A stretch of DNA of 64,000 bases from Paraburkholderia tagetis (GCF_022213065.1 NZ_JAKLJA010000005.1:62001-126000); one strand, 5' to 3'. Counted from the stretch's first letter, positions 29,229 through 38,304 are shown. Notes: generated by a model from the sequence alone, not told the origin. Translations and numbers: made by a program.

Positions 29229-30650
29229 ATGACCACGACCCCCGTCCGTACCCGCTTTGCGCCGAGCCCGACCGGCTTCATTCACCTCGGCAACATCCGT
29301 TCCGCGCTCTATCCGTGGGCGTTCGCGCGCCACAACAAGGGCGCTTTCGTGCTGCGGATCGAGGACACCGATCTCGAGCGCTCGACCACCGAAGCCGTCG
29401 ACGCGATCCTCGAAGGCATGCAGTGGCTCGGCCTCGATTTCGACGAAGGCCCGTTCTACCAGATGCAGCGCATGGACCGTTATCGCGAAGTGCTCAAGCA
29501 GATGCAGGACCAGGGCCTTGTCTACCCGTGCTACATGTCGACCGAAGAACTCGATGCGCTGCGCGAGCGTCAGCGCGAAGCCGGCGAAAAACCGCGCTAC
29601 GACGGCACGTGGCGCCCCGAGCCGGGCAAGGTGCTGCCGACGCCGCCCGAAGGCGTGCAGCCCGTGCTGCGCTTCCGTAACCCGCTTACGGGCGTGGTTG
29701 CTTGGGACGACGCCGTGAAGGGCCGCGTGGAGATTTCGAACGAAGAACTCGACGACCTCGTGATCGCGCGCCCGGACGGCACGCCGACCTACAACTTCTG
29801 CGTCGTCGTGGACGACATCGATATGAAGATCACGCACGTGATTCGTGGCGACGACCACGTGAACAACACGCCGCGCCAGATCAACATCCTGCGTGCGCTG
29901 GGCGCCGAGCCGCCCGTCTATGGCCACTTGCCGACCGTGCTCAACGAGCAGGGCGAGAAGATGAGCAAGCGTCACGGCGCAATGAGCGTGATGGGCTATC
30001 GCGACGCCGGCTACCTGCCGGAGGCGGTGCTGAACTACCTCGCGCGTCTGGGCTGGTCGCACGGCGACGCCGAGGTGTTCACGCGCGAGCAGTTCGTCGA
30101 GTGGTTCGATCTCGACCATCTGGGCAAGTCGCCGGCACAGTACGACCACAACAAGCTCAACTGGCTCAACAACCACTACCTGAAGGAAGTCGACAACGTT
30201 CGCCTCGCCGAGCTCTCGAAGCCGTTCTTCGCGGCGCTGGGCGTGGACGAAGCGGCACTCGCGAAGGGGCCGGCGCTCGACGGCGTGGTGGCGCTCTTCA
30301 AGGACCGCGCAACGACGATCAAGGAAATCGCCGAGAACGCCATGATGTTCTATCGCGAGCCGCAGCCCGAAGCCGACGCGCTTGCGCAGCACGTGACCGA
30401 TGCGGTGCGTCCGGCGCTTGCCGACCTCGCCAGCGCGCTCAAGGGCGCGGAGTGGACCAAGGAGGCCATCTCGGCCGCCTTCAAGACGACGCTGGGTGCG
30501 CACAAGCTGAAGATGCCGCAACTCGCGATGCCGGTGCGCCTGTTCGTGGCGGGCACGACGCATACGCCGGCGATCGACGCGGTGCTCACGTTGTTCGGCC
30601 GTGATGTGGTCGTGGGCCGTATCGAACAAGGTCTCGCGAAGGGTGCTTGA
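29229..30650 (+). CDS. gltX: Glutamyl-tRNA synthetase
   Basis: 473 residues from ATG ([10 protein letters not shown]), the family length; the open frame upstream is untranslated leader. Charges tRNA-Glu. The HIGH-type motif is [17 protein letters not shown] (H19-L-G-N) and the KMSKS motif is KMSKRHG (K244-R248). The anticodon-binding helices in the C-terminal third ([17 protein letters not shown]) are complete. The first tRNA of the downstream array begins 239 bp after its stop, and three tRNA-Glu genes are in that array. Confidence 0.98.
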   Translation: MTTTPVRTRFAPSPTGFIHLGNIRSALYPWAFARHNKGAFVLRIEDTDLERSTTEAVDAILEGMQWLGLDFDEGPFYQMQRMDRYREVLKQMQDQGLVYPCYMSTEELDALRERQREAGEKPRYDGTWRPEPGKVLPTPPEGVQPVLRFRNPLTGVVAWDDAVKGRVEISNEELDDLVIARPDGTPTYNFCVVVDDIDMKITHVIRGDDHVNNTPRQINILRALGAEPPVYGHLPTVLNEQGEKMSKRHGAMSVMGYRDAGYLPEAVLNYLARLGWSHGDAEVFTREQFVEWFDLDHLGKSPAQYDHNKLNWLNNHYLKEVDNVRLAELSKPFFAALGVDEAALAKGPALDGVVALFKDRATTIKEIAENAMMFYREPQPEADALAQHVTDAVRPALADLASALKGAEWTKEAISAAFKTTLGAHKLKMPQLAMPVRLFVAGTTHTPAIDAVLTLFGRDVVVGRIEQGLAKGA

Positions 30651-30841
30651 GAAGGGTGCGTAAAAATATTTGAAGAATTTTTCGCTCTGGCACTAGCGCC
30701 TGAGCGAGAGTTCTTGTAGTATTCGGGCTCCGTTGAATACGGAGCGCGAAACAGCGGTAAGTTTCACGCAAAGAGTGGTCGAATCGAGCAACGATGTTTC
30801 ACAGAAACACCGAAGCGATGAAAAAAAGATTCGAAACACTC

Positions 30842-30870
30842 TTGACGAAAGCGAAATTGATGTTTAAAAT
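30842..30870 (+). promoter_or_regulatory. Sigma-70 promoter of the tRNA array
   Basis: TTGACG (30842-30847), exactly 17 bp, then TAAAAT (30865-30870). Start near 30877, 12 nt before tRNA-Ala. Typical of stable-RNA promoters. Confidence 0.85.
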
Positions 30871-30888
30871 CTCGCTTCTGTTCTGCAA

Positions 30889-30964
<76 letters not shown>

Positions 30965-31011
30965 ACAGAACAAGTAGTAAAGTGTAGCAAGGCATTATCT
31001 GAAAAGATTAT

Positions 31012-31087
31012 GTCCCCTTCGTCTAGAGGCCTAGGACATCACCCTTTCACGGTGAGTACAGGGGTTCGAATCCCCTAGGGGACGCCA
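31012..31087 (+). tRNA. tRNA-Glu (anticodon TTC), copy 1
   Basis: 76 nt with encoded CCA. Acceptor GTCCCCT/AGGGGAC; anticodon loop CTTTCAC with TTC. Identical over its length to copies 2 and 3. Confidence 0.97.
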
Positions 31088-31172
31088 GACATGAGCGTCG
31101 TCGAAAAGATCGAATGATCTCGGCGAGGCAGCAGGTGGGAATCAACCGACGCCCATCTGTGTATGTCGAACT

Positions 31173-31249
31173 GGAGCGGTAGTTCAGTTGGTTAGAATAC
31201 CGGCCTGTCACGCCGGGGGTCGCGGGTTCGAGTCCCGTCCGCTCCGCCA
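31173..31249 (+). tRNA. tRNA-Asp (anticodon GTC), copy 1
   Basis: 77 nt with encoded CCA. Acceptor GGAGCGG/CCGCTCC; anticodon arm CCGGC-CTGTCAC-GCCGG with GTC. Confidence 0.97.
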
Positions 31250-31254
31250 GATAG

Positions 31255-31286
31255 AAGCCCGTTCAGAAATTGTGAGCGGGCTTTTT
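31255..31286 (+). terminator. Terminator-like hairpin inside the tRNA array
   Basis: AAGCCCG/CGGGCTT (31255-31261 with 31277-31283) with a 15-nt loop followed by TTT. It resembles the true end terminator of the array (31868-31897) and also sits just after a tRNA-Asp. It may have been the original array end before Glu-Asp units were added. A 7-bp stem with a large loop is weak, so read-through is likely. Confidence 0.5.
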
Positions 31287-31317
31287 AGTTGAAGTGTTAT
31301 AGGCGTAAGCCTGTGTT

Positions 31318-31393
31318 GTCCCCTTCGTCTAGAGGCCTAGGACATCACCCTTTCACGGTGAGTACAGGGGTTCGAATCCCCTAGGGGACGCCA
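31318..31393 (+). tRNA. tRNA-Glu (anticodon TTC), copy 2
   Basis: 76 nt, same sequence as copy 1. It lies downstream of the internal hairpin at 31255-31286. Confidence 0.97.
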
Positions 31394-31484
31394 AATAAAT
31401 GCGGCGCCACAAAGTAACAGTGCGAGTAGCAGGGCGACGCCGCCAGCGGGTGCTAACCGACCGCCGGTGCAGTAAAGCAGGATT

Positions 31485-31561
31485 GGAGTGGTAGTTCAGT
31501 TGGTTAGAATACCGGCCTGTCACGCCGGGGGTCGCGGGTTCGAGTCCCGTCCGCTCCGCCA
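31485..31561 (+). tRNA. tRNA-Asp (anticodon GTC), copy 2, with acceptor-stem variant
   Basis: 77 nt. Its 5' acceptor strand is GGAGTGG where copies 1 and 3 have GGAGCGG. Position 5 becomes a U-G wobble pair with the unchanged 3' strand CCGCTCC. Otherwise identical. Likely functional. Confidence 0.95.
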
Positions 31562-31617
31562 GATTCGATCTGTACAGCGTATCGTGCAGAATGTAGTTCA
31601 AGGCGCAAGCCTGTGTT

Positions 31618-31693
31618 GTCCCCTTCGTCTAGAGGCCTAGGACATCACCCTTTCACGGTGAGTACAGGGGTTCGAATCCCCTAGGGGACGCCA
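31618..31693 (+). tRNA. tRNA-Glu (anticodon TTC), copy 3
   Basis: 76 nt, identical to copies 1 and 2; part of the second duplicated unit. Confidence 0.97.
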
Positions 31694-31785
31694 AATTAAA
31701 TGCGGCGCCACAAAGTAGCAGTGCGAGTAGCAGGGCGACGCCGCCAGCGGGTTCTAACCGACCGCCGGTGCAGTAAAGCAGGATT

Positions 31786-31862
31786 GGAGCGGTAGTTCAG
31801 TTGGTTAGAATACCGGCCTGTCACGCCGGGGGTCGCGGGTTCGAGTCCCGTCCGCTCCGCCA
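31786..31862 (+). tRNA. tRNA-Asp (anticodon GTC), copy 3
   Basis: 77 nt, identical to copy 1; last gene of the array, followed directly by the terminator. Confidence 0.97.
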
Positions 31863-31867
31863 GAATC

Positions 31868-31897
31868 AAAGCCCGCTGGATTTCCAGCGGGCTTTTT
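31868..31897 (+). terminator. Rho-independent terminator of the tRNA array
   Basis: 12-bp perfect stem AAAGCCCGCTGG/CCAGCGGGCTTT with ATTT loop and a T5 run. Ends the array. Confidence 0.93.
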
Positions 31898-32020
31898 CTA
31901 TTTCTCTTTCCCTTCGTATCCCTGCACGCCGGATACGGACAAACGGCCATTGCTTGAGCGGGCGCGTTATCGTAGCGTTGTCGGAACTTCGAATTTCCGC
32001 GTTTTGCCGCGTTGCCTGCC

Positions 32021-32485
32021 ATGTTCGCACCGAACGACATCCCGTCGCGCTTCCAGTTGCGTCACGCCACCATGGACGACTTCGAGTTCGCCGAGTCGCT
32101 GACGCGCCGGAACATGGGCGGCTACTACCAGCGGCATCATCTGATCTGGCGCGGCGACCTCTTTCTGGCCAGCTACCGCGAATCGGAAAATTTCATTCTC
32201 GAACTCGATGGCGAGGCCATTGGCGTGCTGCGCGTGACGCAAGAGGGCGACTCGCTGCATATCCGCGACGTGCAGATCGCCGAAGGCTATCGTGGCAACG
32301 GCGCCGGGACCTTCCTGCTCGATATGTCGCATCGCTGGGCGCGCGAGCGCGGTCTGCGCGAGTTGCAACTGCGCGTGTTTGTCGATAATCCCGCGGCGCG
32401 GCTCTATCTGCGCATGGGCTACCGGGTGGCGGGGCCACGCCTTGCGCGTCTCGGCTCGATCCGCCATATGACGCGGCCGGTTTGA
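32021..32485 (+). CDS. GNAT-family N-acetyltransferase
   Basis: 154 residues from ATG (MFAPNDIPSRF); a TTG three codons earlier is less likely. The acetyl-CoA motif A is VQIAEGYRGNGAGTFLLDMSHRWA (about 86-109), and motif B is LRVFVDNPAARLYLRMGYRVAG (about 120-142). The substrate is unknown. The position after a tRNA array and before an AraC gene gives no functional clue. No operon partner: the next gene is convergent. Confidence 0.85.
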   Translation: MFAPNDIPSRFQLRHATMDDFEFAESLTRRNMGGYYQRHHLIWRGDLFLASYRESENFILELDGEAIGVLRVTQEGDSLHIRDVQIAEGYRGNGAGTFLLDMSHRWARERGLRELQLRVFVDNPAARLYLRMGYRVAGPRLARLGSIRHMTRPV

Positions 32486-32552
32486 TCATCCACGATAAAC
32501 CCCGCGGGAGGCGATGCCGTAGCGGCCGCACGTGTATTTATCCCGTGCACTC

Positions 32553-33482
32553 TCAGATGTCCTGCCGTGCCGTCCCGGATCCAGTAGACGCCGCCACGAT
32601 CGGCGTGTCGGTCGCTATCTCATCTTCATGCGGGCCGCAATCCCGCTCACCTGTTCCTCGCGCAATGAACGCGCGCGGGCTCTCGCCGAACGCGCGCCGG
32701 AACATCGCCGAAAACGCGCTCTGGCTTTGATAGCCGAGTTCCTGCGCCACGACGGCCATCGGCTTGCCCTGGTTCAGGAGCGGGATCGCGCGCGCGAGGA
32801 TCGCCTGCTGGCGCCACTGCGAAAAGCTCACACCGAGTTCCTGCCGGAAGAGCCGCGCGATCGTGCGCGTGCTCGCGCCCACGTGCGCTGCCCAGTACTC
32901 GAGCGAACCCGGTCCGGCGGGGTCGGCGAGCAGTGCCTCGCACAGCGAGCGCAGGCGCTTTTCCTCGGGCATCGGCACCGAGAGCGGCAGCGGCGCGGAG
33001 CGCGTGATTTCGTCGAGCGCCACCGCGCCAAGCAGGCGCTCGCGCCCGGGGCCGATGCCACGCTCGTCGAACGCGGCAATCGCCTCGCGCAGCAGGCCGG
33101 ACACCTCCACCACGCGACAGGCGTCGAGCCCGGGCGGGATCACCGAGGCATCGACATAGAGCGTGCGCAGGAATGCATCCTCGACGATCGCCACTTCATG
33201 CGTGACAAACGAGGGGACCCAGATCGCACGCGAAGGCGGGACCATCCACGTCGTGCCAGGCGTCGCCATGCGCAGCACGCCGCGCGAGGCATAGGCGAGC
33301 TGTGCCCACGCGTGCGTATGCAGCGCGATGCGCACGCCTGCAGCCATGGGCCGTGAGCGCACGCGAATGGGGTGCTCGGGCGTCGGCTCGAATTCGGGCG
33401 GAATGTCGGCGAGTTCGGCTGGCGGCGCGGCAGCGGGCGAGGAAAAAGGCATGGCGGATCTGGGCGTTTCTGTCCGCATCAT
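32553..33482 (-). CDS. AraC-family transcriptional regulator with N-terminal cupin sensor
   Basis: 309 residues from ATG at 33482. An ATG at 33452 (MPFSSPAA) is equally possible, because a TACAAT box overlaps the first start. The N-terminal part (HTHAWAQLAYASRGVLRMATPGTTWMVPPSRAIWVP, motif split here) is the cupin fold that senses small molecules in AraC regulators. The C-terminal 95 residues carry two helix-turn-helix units (WAAHVGASTRTIARLFRQELG and VAQELGYQSQSAFSAMFRRAFG). Targets are unknown. It is divergent from the gamma-glutamylcyclotransferase-like gene, 129 bp apart. Confidence 0.9.
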   Translation of the reverse strand: MMRTETPRSAMPFSSPAAAPPAELADIPPEFEPTPEHPIRVRSRPMAAGVRIALHTHAWAQLAYASRGVLRMATPGTTWMVPPSRAIWVPSFVTHEVAIVEDAFLRTLYVDASVIPPGLDACRVVEVSGLLREAIAAFDERGIGPGRERLLGAVALDEITRSAPLPLSVPMPEEKRLRSLCEALLADPAGPGSLEYWAAHVGASTRTIARLFRQELGVSFSQWRQQAILARAIPLLNQGKPMAVVAQELGYQSQSAFSAMFRRAFGESPRAFIARGTGERDCGPHEDEIATDTPIVAASTGSGTARQDI

Positions 33483-33611
33483 TGTAGGCGCGCGTAGATC
33501 TGACTGTACGGCGCTGCCCGCGGGCGTGAGCGCAGGCGCATAATGCTCCGGATTGTGCCGTGCCAGCGCGAGGCATCGGCAACAGGCAATCGTGAGCAAG
33601 GAGCGCAAGCA

Positions 33612-34013
33612 ATGAAGTACGTATTCATCTACGGCACGCTGCGCGCGGGCGAGATCAACGACATCAATCTCGCCGCAGCGCGCAACGCGATCCGGGAGCC
33701 GCGCCTCGTTGGACGCACCGCAGTGGCGGGCCACCTGTTCGATTTCGGGACGTACCCGGGGATGATTGCCGATGCGAAGGCCGCGCCGGTGCTCGGCGAG
33801 GTCTATGAGGTCGACGAGGCGCTCGTGGCCGTGCTCGACGAGATCGAGCAGGTTTATCCGGGCGTCGATGGCTTATTCGTCGCGCAGAAGGTGAGCGTGG
33901 AAGTGGAGGGGGAACGGCTCGAGTGCCTGTTCTATCCGGTTGCACGTCATGCGGTGGCAGGCCGGCCGCAGATTCACGGCGGCGACTGGGTCGCGCACCG
34001 TCTCTCGCGCTAG
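33612..34013 (+). CDS. Gamma-glutamylcyclotransferase-like (AIG2/GGCT fold) protein
   Basis: 133 residues from ATG (MKYVFIYGTLR), with AAGGAG upstream. The substrate-binding motif YGTLRAG is at 7-13, and the putative catalytic Glu is in VLDEIEQVY near residue 78. Proteins of this fold cyclise gamma-glutamyl groups in glutathione turnover or repair amine-linked residues; which one is not clear here. Followed by a strong shared terminator. Confidence 0.87.
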   Translation: MKYVFIYGTLRAGEINDINLAAARNAIREPRLVGRTAVAGHLFDFGTYPGMIADAKAAPVLGEVYEVDEALVAVLDEIEQVYPGVDGLFVAQKVSVEVEGERLECLFYPVARHAVAGRPQIHGGDWVAHRLSR

Positions 34014-34044
34014 CAAGCGAATAAACGCGTTGCGCGACAAACGC

Positions 34045-34082
34045 AAAGGCCCGGCGGATGGGCATCCGCCGGGCCTTTTTCA
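34045..34082. terminator. Strong bidirectional terminator between the GGCT-like gene and aceB
   Basis: A 16-bp GC-rich perfect stem (AAAGGCCCGGCGGATG and its complement) ends in TTTTT on the plus strand and is preceded by an A-containing run giving TTT on the minus strand. It serves the convergent genes on both sides. Confidence 0.9.
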
Positions 34083-34120
34083 TCGACTATTCGTCAAGCA
34101 GCGCGAATGGTCTGATGCGA

Positions 34121-35713
34121 TCAGATCTCTTCGTACAGCGGCAGCGTCAGGAAGTCGACGAAGTGCTCCGACGTCGACATCTCTTCGAAGATTTCCGAAG
34201 CGCGCACGTACGGCTTGGTGTCGCCGCCGACCGAGGCCTTCACCTTGTCGAGTTCCTGCGGGATCAGTTCGCTCACGAGCTCGGCCGTGACCTTGCGGCC
34301 ATCGTCAAGCTTGCCCTTGGGCGAGCGGATCCACTGCCAGACCTGCGCACGCGAAATTTCCGCAGTAGCCGCGTCTTCCATCAGGTTGTGGATCGGCACG
34401 CAGCCATTGCCCGCGAGCCACGAGCCCAGGTAGTGGATGCCCACGTTGATGTTGTTGCGCAGGCCTGCTTCGGTGATCGGCGCTTCCGGACGGAAGTCGA
34501 GAATGTCGTTGCTCGTCACGTTGACGTCGGGGCGCTGCTTGCCGAGCTGGTTCGGCTGGTCGCCGAGCACCTTCACGAACTCTTCCATTGCGATGGGCAC
34601 GAGGCCCGGGTGCGCAACCCAGCCGCCGTCGTAACCGTCGCTGGCATCGCGTGCTTTGTCCGAACGCACGCCGCCCATGGCCTTTTCGTTTGCTGCGGGG
34701 TCGTTCTTGATCGGGATCAGCGCGCTCATGCCGCCGATAGCCGGCGCATTGCGGCGATGGCAGGTCTTGAGCAGTTCGAGCGCATAGGCGCGCATGAACG
34801 GCACCGTCATGGTGATCTGCGAGCGCTCCGCGAGGCAGAAGTCCTTGTCGTTCTTGAACTTCTTGATCGCCGAGAAGATGTAGTCCCAACGGCCGGCGTT
34901 CAGGCCCGAGCTGTGTTCGCGCAGTTCATAGAGGATTTCGTCCATCTCGAACGTGGCGAGGATCGTTTCGATCAGCACCGTTGCGCGGATCGTGCCGCGC
35001 GGGATGCCCACGGCTTCCTGCGCCATGACGAAGATGTCGTTCCACAGGCGCGCTTCGAGGTGGCTTTCCATCTTCGGCAGATAGAAGTACGGGCCGGTGC
35101 CGCGCGCCAGCAGTTCCTTCGCGTTGTGGAACAGGTAGAGCGCGAGATCGAAGATGCCGCCCGAGATGCGCTGGCCGTCGACCGTCACGTGCTTTTCGTC
35201 GAGGTGCCAACCGCGCGGACGCACGATCAGCGTGGCGGTCTTCTCGTTGAGCTTGTAGGTTTTGCCGTTCTGTTCCAGCGAGATGGTGCGACGCACCGCG
35301 TCCTTGAGGTTGATCTGGCCGGTGATCTGGTTGTCCCAGCTCGGCGCATTCGAGTCCTCGAAGTCGGTCATGTAGGCGTCCGCACCGGAGTTCAGCGCGT
35401 TGATGATCATCTTGCGCTCGACCGGACCCGTGATCTCGACGCGGCGGCATTCGAGATCCTTCGGCAGCGGCGCGATCTTCCAGTCGCCTTCGCGGATCGA
35501 CTTCGTTTCCGCCAGAAAGTCGGGGCGCTCGCCAGCGTCGAGGCGCTTCGTGCGCGCGACGCGTGCTGCGAGCAGTTCCTGCCGACGCGGCTCGAATGCG
35601 CGGTGCAGCGACGCCACGAGTTCGAGCGCTTCGGGCGTGAGGATGGTTTCGAAGCCAGGCTGGATTTCAGCCGTGATCTGCATGCCTTGCGGCAGTTTCA
35701 ACGTGTTTGCCAT
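34121..35713 (-). CDS. aceB: Malate synthase A
   Basis: 530 residues. Condenses glyoxylate with acetyl-CoA to malate, the second step of the glyoxylate shunt, in the cytosol. The active-site Arg lies in [15 protein letters not shown] (R165/R167), [10 protein letters not shown] is near 275, and the catalytic Asp is in [10 protein letters not shown] in the C-terminal third. The ATG has AAGGAG nearby. It starts 55 bp after the haloacid dehalogenase stop on the same strand, so the two may be one transcript. aceA lies 3 kb away, also minus strand, with a separate promoter region. Confidence 0.97.
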   Translation of the reverse strand: MANTLKLPQGMQITAEIQPGFETILTPEALELVASLHRAFEPRRQELLAARVARTKRLDAGERPDFLAETKSIREGDWKIAPLPKDLECRRVEITGPVERKMIINALNSGADAYMTDFEDSNAPSWDNQITGQINLKDAVRRTISLEQNGKTYKLNEKTATLIVRPRGWHLDEKHVTVDGQRISGGIFDLALYLFHNAKELLARGTGPYFYLPKMESHLEARLWNDIFVMAQEAVGIPRGTIRATVLIETILATFEMDEILYELREHSSGLNAGRWDYIFSAIKKFKNDKDFCLAERSQITMTVPFMRAYALELLKTCHRRNAPAIGGMSALIPIKNDPAANEKAMGGVRSDKARDASDGYDGGWVAHPGLVPIAMEEFVKVLGDQPNQLGKQRPDVNVTSNDILDFRPEAPITEAGLRNNINVGIHYLGSWLAGNGCVPIHNLMEDAATAEISRAQVWQWIRSPKGKLDDGRKVTAELVSELIPQELDKVKASVGGDTKPYVRASEIFEEMSTSEHFVDFLTLPLYEEI

Positions 35714-35768
35714 GATTGCTCCTTGGTCGGTCAGACTTTGAATGCGATTGTTGTAATGGCTGTGCCAG

Positions 35769-36572
35769 TCAGGACGATTTCGTCACGCGCCCGGGCTGGG
35801 GCGCGGGGCGGCTTCGCTCTGCAGGCACAGCGGTTTCGAGAAAGGCGGCGAGTTCTGCCATGCCGCTGCCGGTACCGTGCGGCGGCACGCCGAGTTCTTC
35901 GGCGGGCAGTCGCTGGCGGTTGATCCAGAATGTGGTGTAGCCGAACCAGCCGGCGCCGGCGGCGTCCCAGCCGTTGGACGAGACGAACACCATGTCGCGC
36001 GGCGCGGCGTCGAACGCTGCGGTGCCGAGCGCATAGGCTGCGGCGGCCGGCTTGTAGGCGCGCACGGCATCGACTGAGAGAACGTGATCGAACAGGCCGT
36101 TCATGCCGGCGCTCTTCACCGCGATGTCGAGCATCTGCGGATTGCCGTTCGAGAGGATGGCGAGGCCCATGCGCGTGCCGTCTTCACGCGGCTCGCGCAG
36201 GCGGCGCAGCACGGGCAGCACGTCGGGGAAGGCCGAAAGGCAGGCGTATTCGTCCATCAGACGCTTTTCGCCCGCGCCCGAGAGCGACAGGTTCAGGCGG
36301 CGCGCCGCGTAGCGCAGCGCATCGACGGTGATATCCCAGAAGGGGCGGTAGCGCGCGCCAGTGGGGTCCGAAAGCGTGCGCAACTGCGTGTATTCGATCT
36401 GCTTGAGGCGCCAGAGCTGCGAGAGGGCGTCGCCGTGACCGGGGAACATCTGCTCGGCTGCGGCGACGACCGAGTGCACGTCGAAGAGCGTGCCATACGC
36501 GTCGAAGATCACAGCCTTGGGAAATCGGGGTGTCGCGGATTGTGCCGCGCACGGTGTCGTTTTGGCCGACAT
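35769..36572 (-). CDS. Haloacid dehalogenase, type II ((S)-2-haloacid dehalogenase family)
   Basis: 267 residues from ATG (MSAKTTPCA), fixed by AAGGAG eight bases upstream. The frame continues far upstream but that is noncoding. Motif I is FDAYGTLFD (nucleophile D24), then SNGNPQML, a Lys in AYKPAAAAY, and [14 protein letters not shown]. This motif set is the type II haloacid dehalogenase signature, which converts L-2-haloacids to D-2-hydroxyacids and haloacetates to glycolate. Many relatives have other or unknown substrates. It lies directly before aceB, linking it to glyoxylate metabolism. Divergent from a LysR regulator. Confidence 0.9.
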   Translation of the reverse strand: MSAKTTPCAAQSATPRFPKAVIFDAYGTLFDVHSVVAAAEQMFPGHGDALSQLWRLKQIEYTQLRTLSDPTGARYRPFWDITVDALRYAARRLNLSLSGAGEKRLMDEYACLSAFPDVLPVLRRLREPREDGTRMGLAILSNGNPQMLDIAVKSAGMNGLFDHVLSVDAVRAYKPAAAAYALGTAAFDAAPRDMVFVSSNGWDAAGAGWFGYTTFWINRQRLPAEELGVPPHGTGSGMAELAAFLETAVPAERSRPAPQPGRVTKSS

Positions 36573-36601
36573 AGCCTTGCACTCCTTCATCAGAGGTCGG
36601 G

Positions 36602-36616
36602 ATGAATTGTATTCAT
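36602..36616. promoter_or_regulatory. Palindromic operator candidate between dehalogenase and LysR genes
   Basis: ATGAAT-TGT-ATTCAT is a perfect 6-bp inverted repeat. It overlaps a minus-strand -10 box (TACAAT, complement of 36606-36611, with TTTTCA 17 bp upstream). The next bases form the palindrome ATGATCAT (36614-36621). Its position, between a LysR gene and its divergent target, is where LysR proteins usually bind. Confidence 0.6.
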
Positions 36617-36634
36617 GATCATGGGGACTGAAAA
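36606..36634 (-). promoter_or_regulatory. Candidate promoter of the dehalogenase-aceB unit
   Basis: On the minus strand TTTTCA (complement of 36629-36634), 17 bp, and TACAAT (complement of 36606-36611). Transcription would start near 36599, 27 nt before the dehalogenase ATG. Confidence 0.5.
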
Positions 36635-36740
36635 AGACGGGAATGATCACTTGATCTTTTACTTTTACCCACCTAATCTGACCGTCTAGAGGATTTTTTC
36701 TAGCAAGTACGTTGTGTAATTCCGTTTTCTTCTTTTTCCG

Positions 36741-37652
36741 ATGGATCGCTTCAAACAAATCGAAACTTTCGCCAATGTTGCCGCCAAGGGCAGTCTTTCC
36801 GCGGCGGCGCAGGCCGAAGGTGTCGCGCCCGCCATCATCGGCCGTCGTATCGACGCACTCGAAGAGCGGCTCGGCGTGAAGCTCTTTGTGCGGACCACGC
36901 GCCGCATCACGCTGACGTTCGAGGGGTCTGCGTTTCTCGAAGACTGCCAGCGCATCATTCACGATATGCAGAATGCCGAGGCCAGCGTCTCCGCGGGCGG
37001 CGTGAAGGCGAGCGGGCACTTGCGCGTCTCCGCGCCGGCGGGCTTCGGCCGCCGCCACGTCGCGCCGCTCGTGCCCGATTTCACGTCCGCGCACCCCGAC
37101 GTGACGACCACGCTCGACCTCTCGGACCGGCTCGTCGATCTCGTCAACGAAGGCTTCGACTGCGCGGTGCGGTTGGGCGAATTGCCCGATTCGTCGCTCG
37201 TCTCGCTCAAGCTCGGCGAAAACCGGCGCGTTTGCGTGGCGTCGCCCGCGTATCTGTCGCGGCGCGGCGCACCCGAGACGCTGGCCGACCTCGCGCGCCA
37301 CAACTGCCTCGCGCTCGGCGCGAGCAGCGCGAACCAGCAGCGCGGCTGGACGTTTCAACAGGACGACAAAGTGGTGTCGATTCGCGTCTCCGGCACGATG
37401 GAGTGCTCGGACGGCGCGGTGCTGCACGAATGGTGCCTCGAAGGCTATGGCCTTGCATGGCGCTCGTGGTGGGAGGTCGGGGAGGATATCGCGGCGGGCC
37501 GGCTCGCGAGCGTGCTCGACGCGTATGCCGCGCCGCCCATTGGCATTCATGCCGTGTTTCCGCAGCGCCGGCACCTGCCGCTGCGCGTGCGCCTCTTTCT
37601 CGACTTTCTCAAGCATACCTACGGCCAGCCGGGTTACTGGGGCCAGGACTAA
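36741..37652 (+). CDS. LysR-family transcriptional regulator
   Basis: 303 residues. The winged helix-turn-helix is at residues 1-60 (FANVAAKGSLSAAAQAEGVAPAIIGRRIDALEERLG). The effector-binding domain follows, with FGRRHVAPLVPDF and a DLSDRLVDLVNEGFDCAVRLG segment. It starts 168 bp from the divergent dehalogenase-aceB unit and is the natural candidate for its regulator; the effector is unknown but could be a C2 acid. Followed by a universal stress protein gene on the same strand with its own likely promoter. Confidence 0.95.
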   Translation: MDRFKQIETFANVAAKGSLSAAAQAEGVAPAIIGRRIDALEERLGVKLFVRTTRRITLTFEGSAFLEDCQRIIHDMQNAEASVSAGGVKASGHLRVSAPAGFGRRHVAPLVPDFTSAHPDVTTTLDLSDRLVDLVNEGFDCAVRLGELPDSSLVSLKLGENRRVCVASPAYLSRRGAPETLADLARHNCLALGASSANQQRGWTFQQDDKVVSIRVSGTMECSDGAVLHEWCLEGYGLAWRSWWEVGEDIAAGRLASVLDAYAAPPIGIHAVFPQRRHLPLRVRLFLDFLKHTYGQPGYWGQD

Positions 37653-37757
37653 GTGCCTGGCGTGTCGTGTTTTCGCTTCTCCATTGCTGGAAGTGCATCC
37701 GCGTTTCCGATATGGGGAGATGCCCGCATGCGCGCCGTGCACCGTTTATTCGCGCAC

Positions 37758-37763
37758 TACAAT
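37758..37763 (+). promoter_or_regulatory. Candidate -10 box of the universal stress protein gene
   Basis: TACAAT, 107 bp before the ATG; -35 poor. Located in the 217-bp gap after the LysR gene. Confidence 0.35.
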
Positions 37764-37869
37764 CGATCTGAAGGCGTTGCGGGGGCGCCGTGCGAGGTCA
37801 TGGCGCGTTCGCGAGGCCGCTGCAAGAGCAGCCCCAAGCCATAGCGAACCCGGGAACACGGAGGGCTCC

Positions 37870-38304
37870 ATGTTCAAGCACATCCTCGTTCCGACCGACG
37901 GCACCGACCTGTCGAAAAAGGCGATCGACGGCGCGATCGACCTTGCACGGACGGTGGGTGCCCGCGTCACGGCCTACGCGTGTCTGCCGCAATATCCGTA
38001 CTCGCCTTACGCCGACGTCGTGATCGAGCTGCCCGGCGACTTCCAGACCCGCAGCGAGCGGGAGGCGCGCATCCATTTGCAGGAAGTGGAGGAGGCGGCG
38101 CACAGCGTGGGGGTCACCTGCGACACCTGTACCAGCGTGCATCCCTCCCCGTATCTCGGCATTATCGAAGCCGCCGAAAACTGCGGCTGCGACGTGATAT
38201 TCATGGCTTCGCATGGGCGGCGCGGTCTGGGCAGCCTGTTGATCGGCAGCGAGACGCAGCGCGTACTCACGCATACGAAGATTCCGGTGATCGTCTATCG
38301 ATAG
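37870..38304 (+). CDS. Universal stress protein, UspA family
   Basis: 144 residues from ATG (MFKHILVPTDG). Single Usp domain with the ATP-binding pattern GRRGLGSLLIGSETQRV near residue 118 (G-2x-G-9x-G-S/T), so probably the nucleotide-binding subgroup. Asp in VPTDGT contacts adenine. Such proteins help survival in growth arrest, and the exact role is not defined by sequence. Located between LysR and convergent aceA. Confidence 0.93.
   Translation: MFKHILVPTDGTDLSKKAIDGAIDLARTVGARVTAYACLPQYPYSPYADVVIELPGDFQTRSEREARIHLQEVEEAAHSVGVTCDTCTSVHPSPYLGIIEAAENCGCDVIFMASHGRRGLGSLLIGSETQRVLTHTKIPVIVYR

Larger units (their letters stand above)
31301..31864 (+). repeat. Tandem duplication of a tRNA-Glu/tRNA-Asp unit
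   Basis: Two units begin with AGGCGYAAGCCTGTGTT at 31301 and 31601 and run through tRNA-Glu, a 91/92-bp spacer and tRNA-Asp. The spacers (31394-31484, 31694-31785) differ at only three positions (one inserted T, G for A, T for G). The repeat period is 300 bp. This points to a recent unequal crossover or retained duplication. Confidence 0.93.

Noticed and set aside
31012-31862. tRNA array as an integration site for a mobile island
   Set aside because: No integrase, no attachment-type partial tRNA copy and no foreign cargo nearby. The repeats are full tRNA units.
36573-37742. Long minus-strand extension of the haloacid dehalogenase frame
   Set aside because: Opposite to the LysR gene. Composition is that of an antisense shadow, and AAGGAG marks the real start at 36572.
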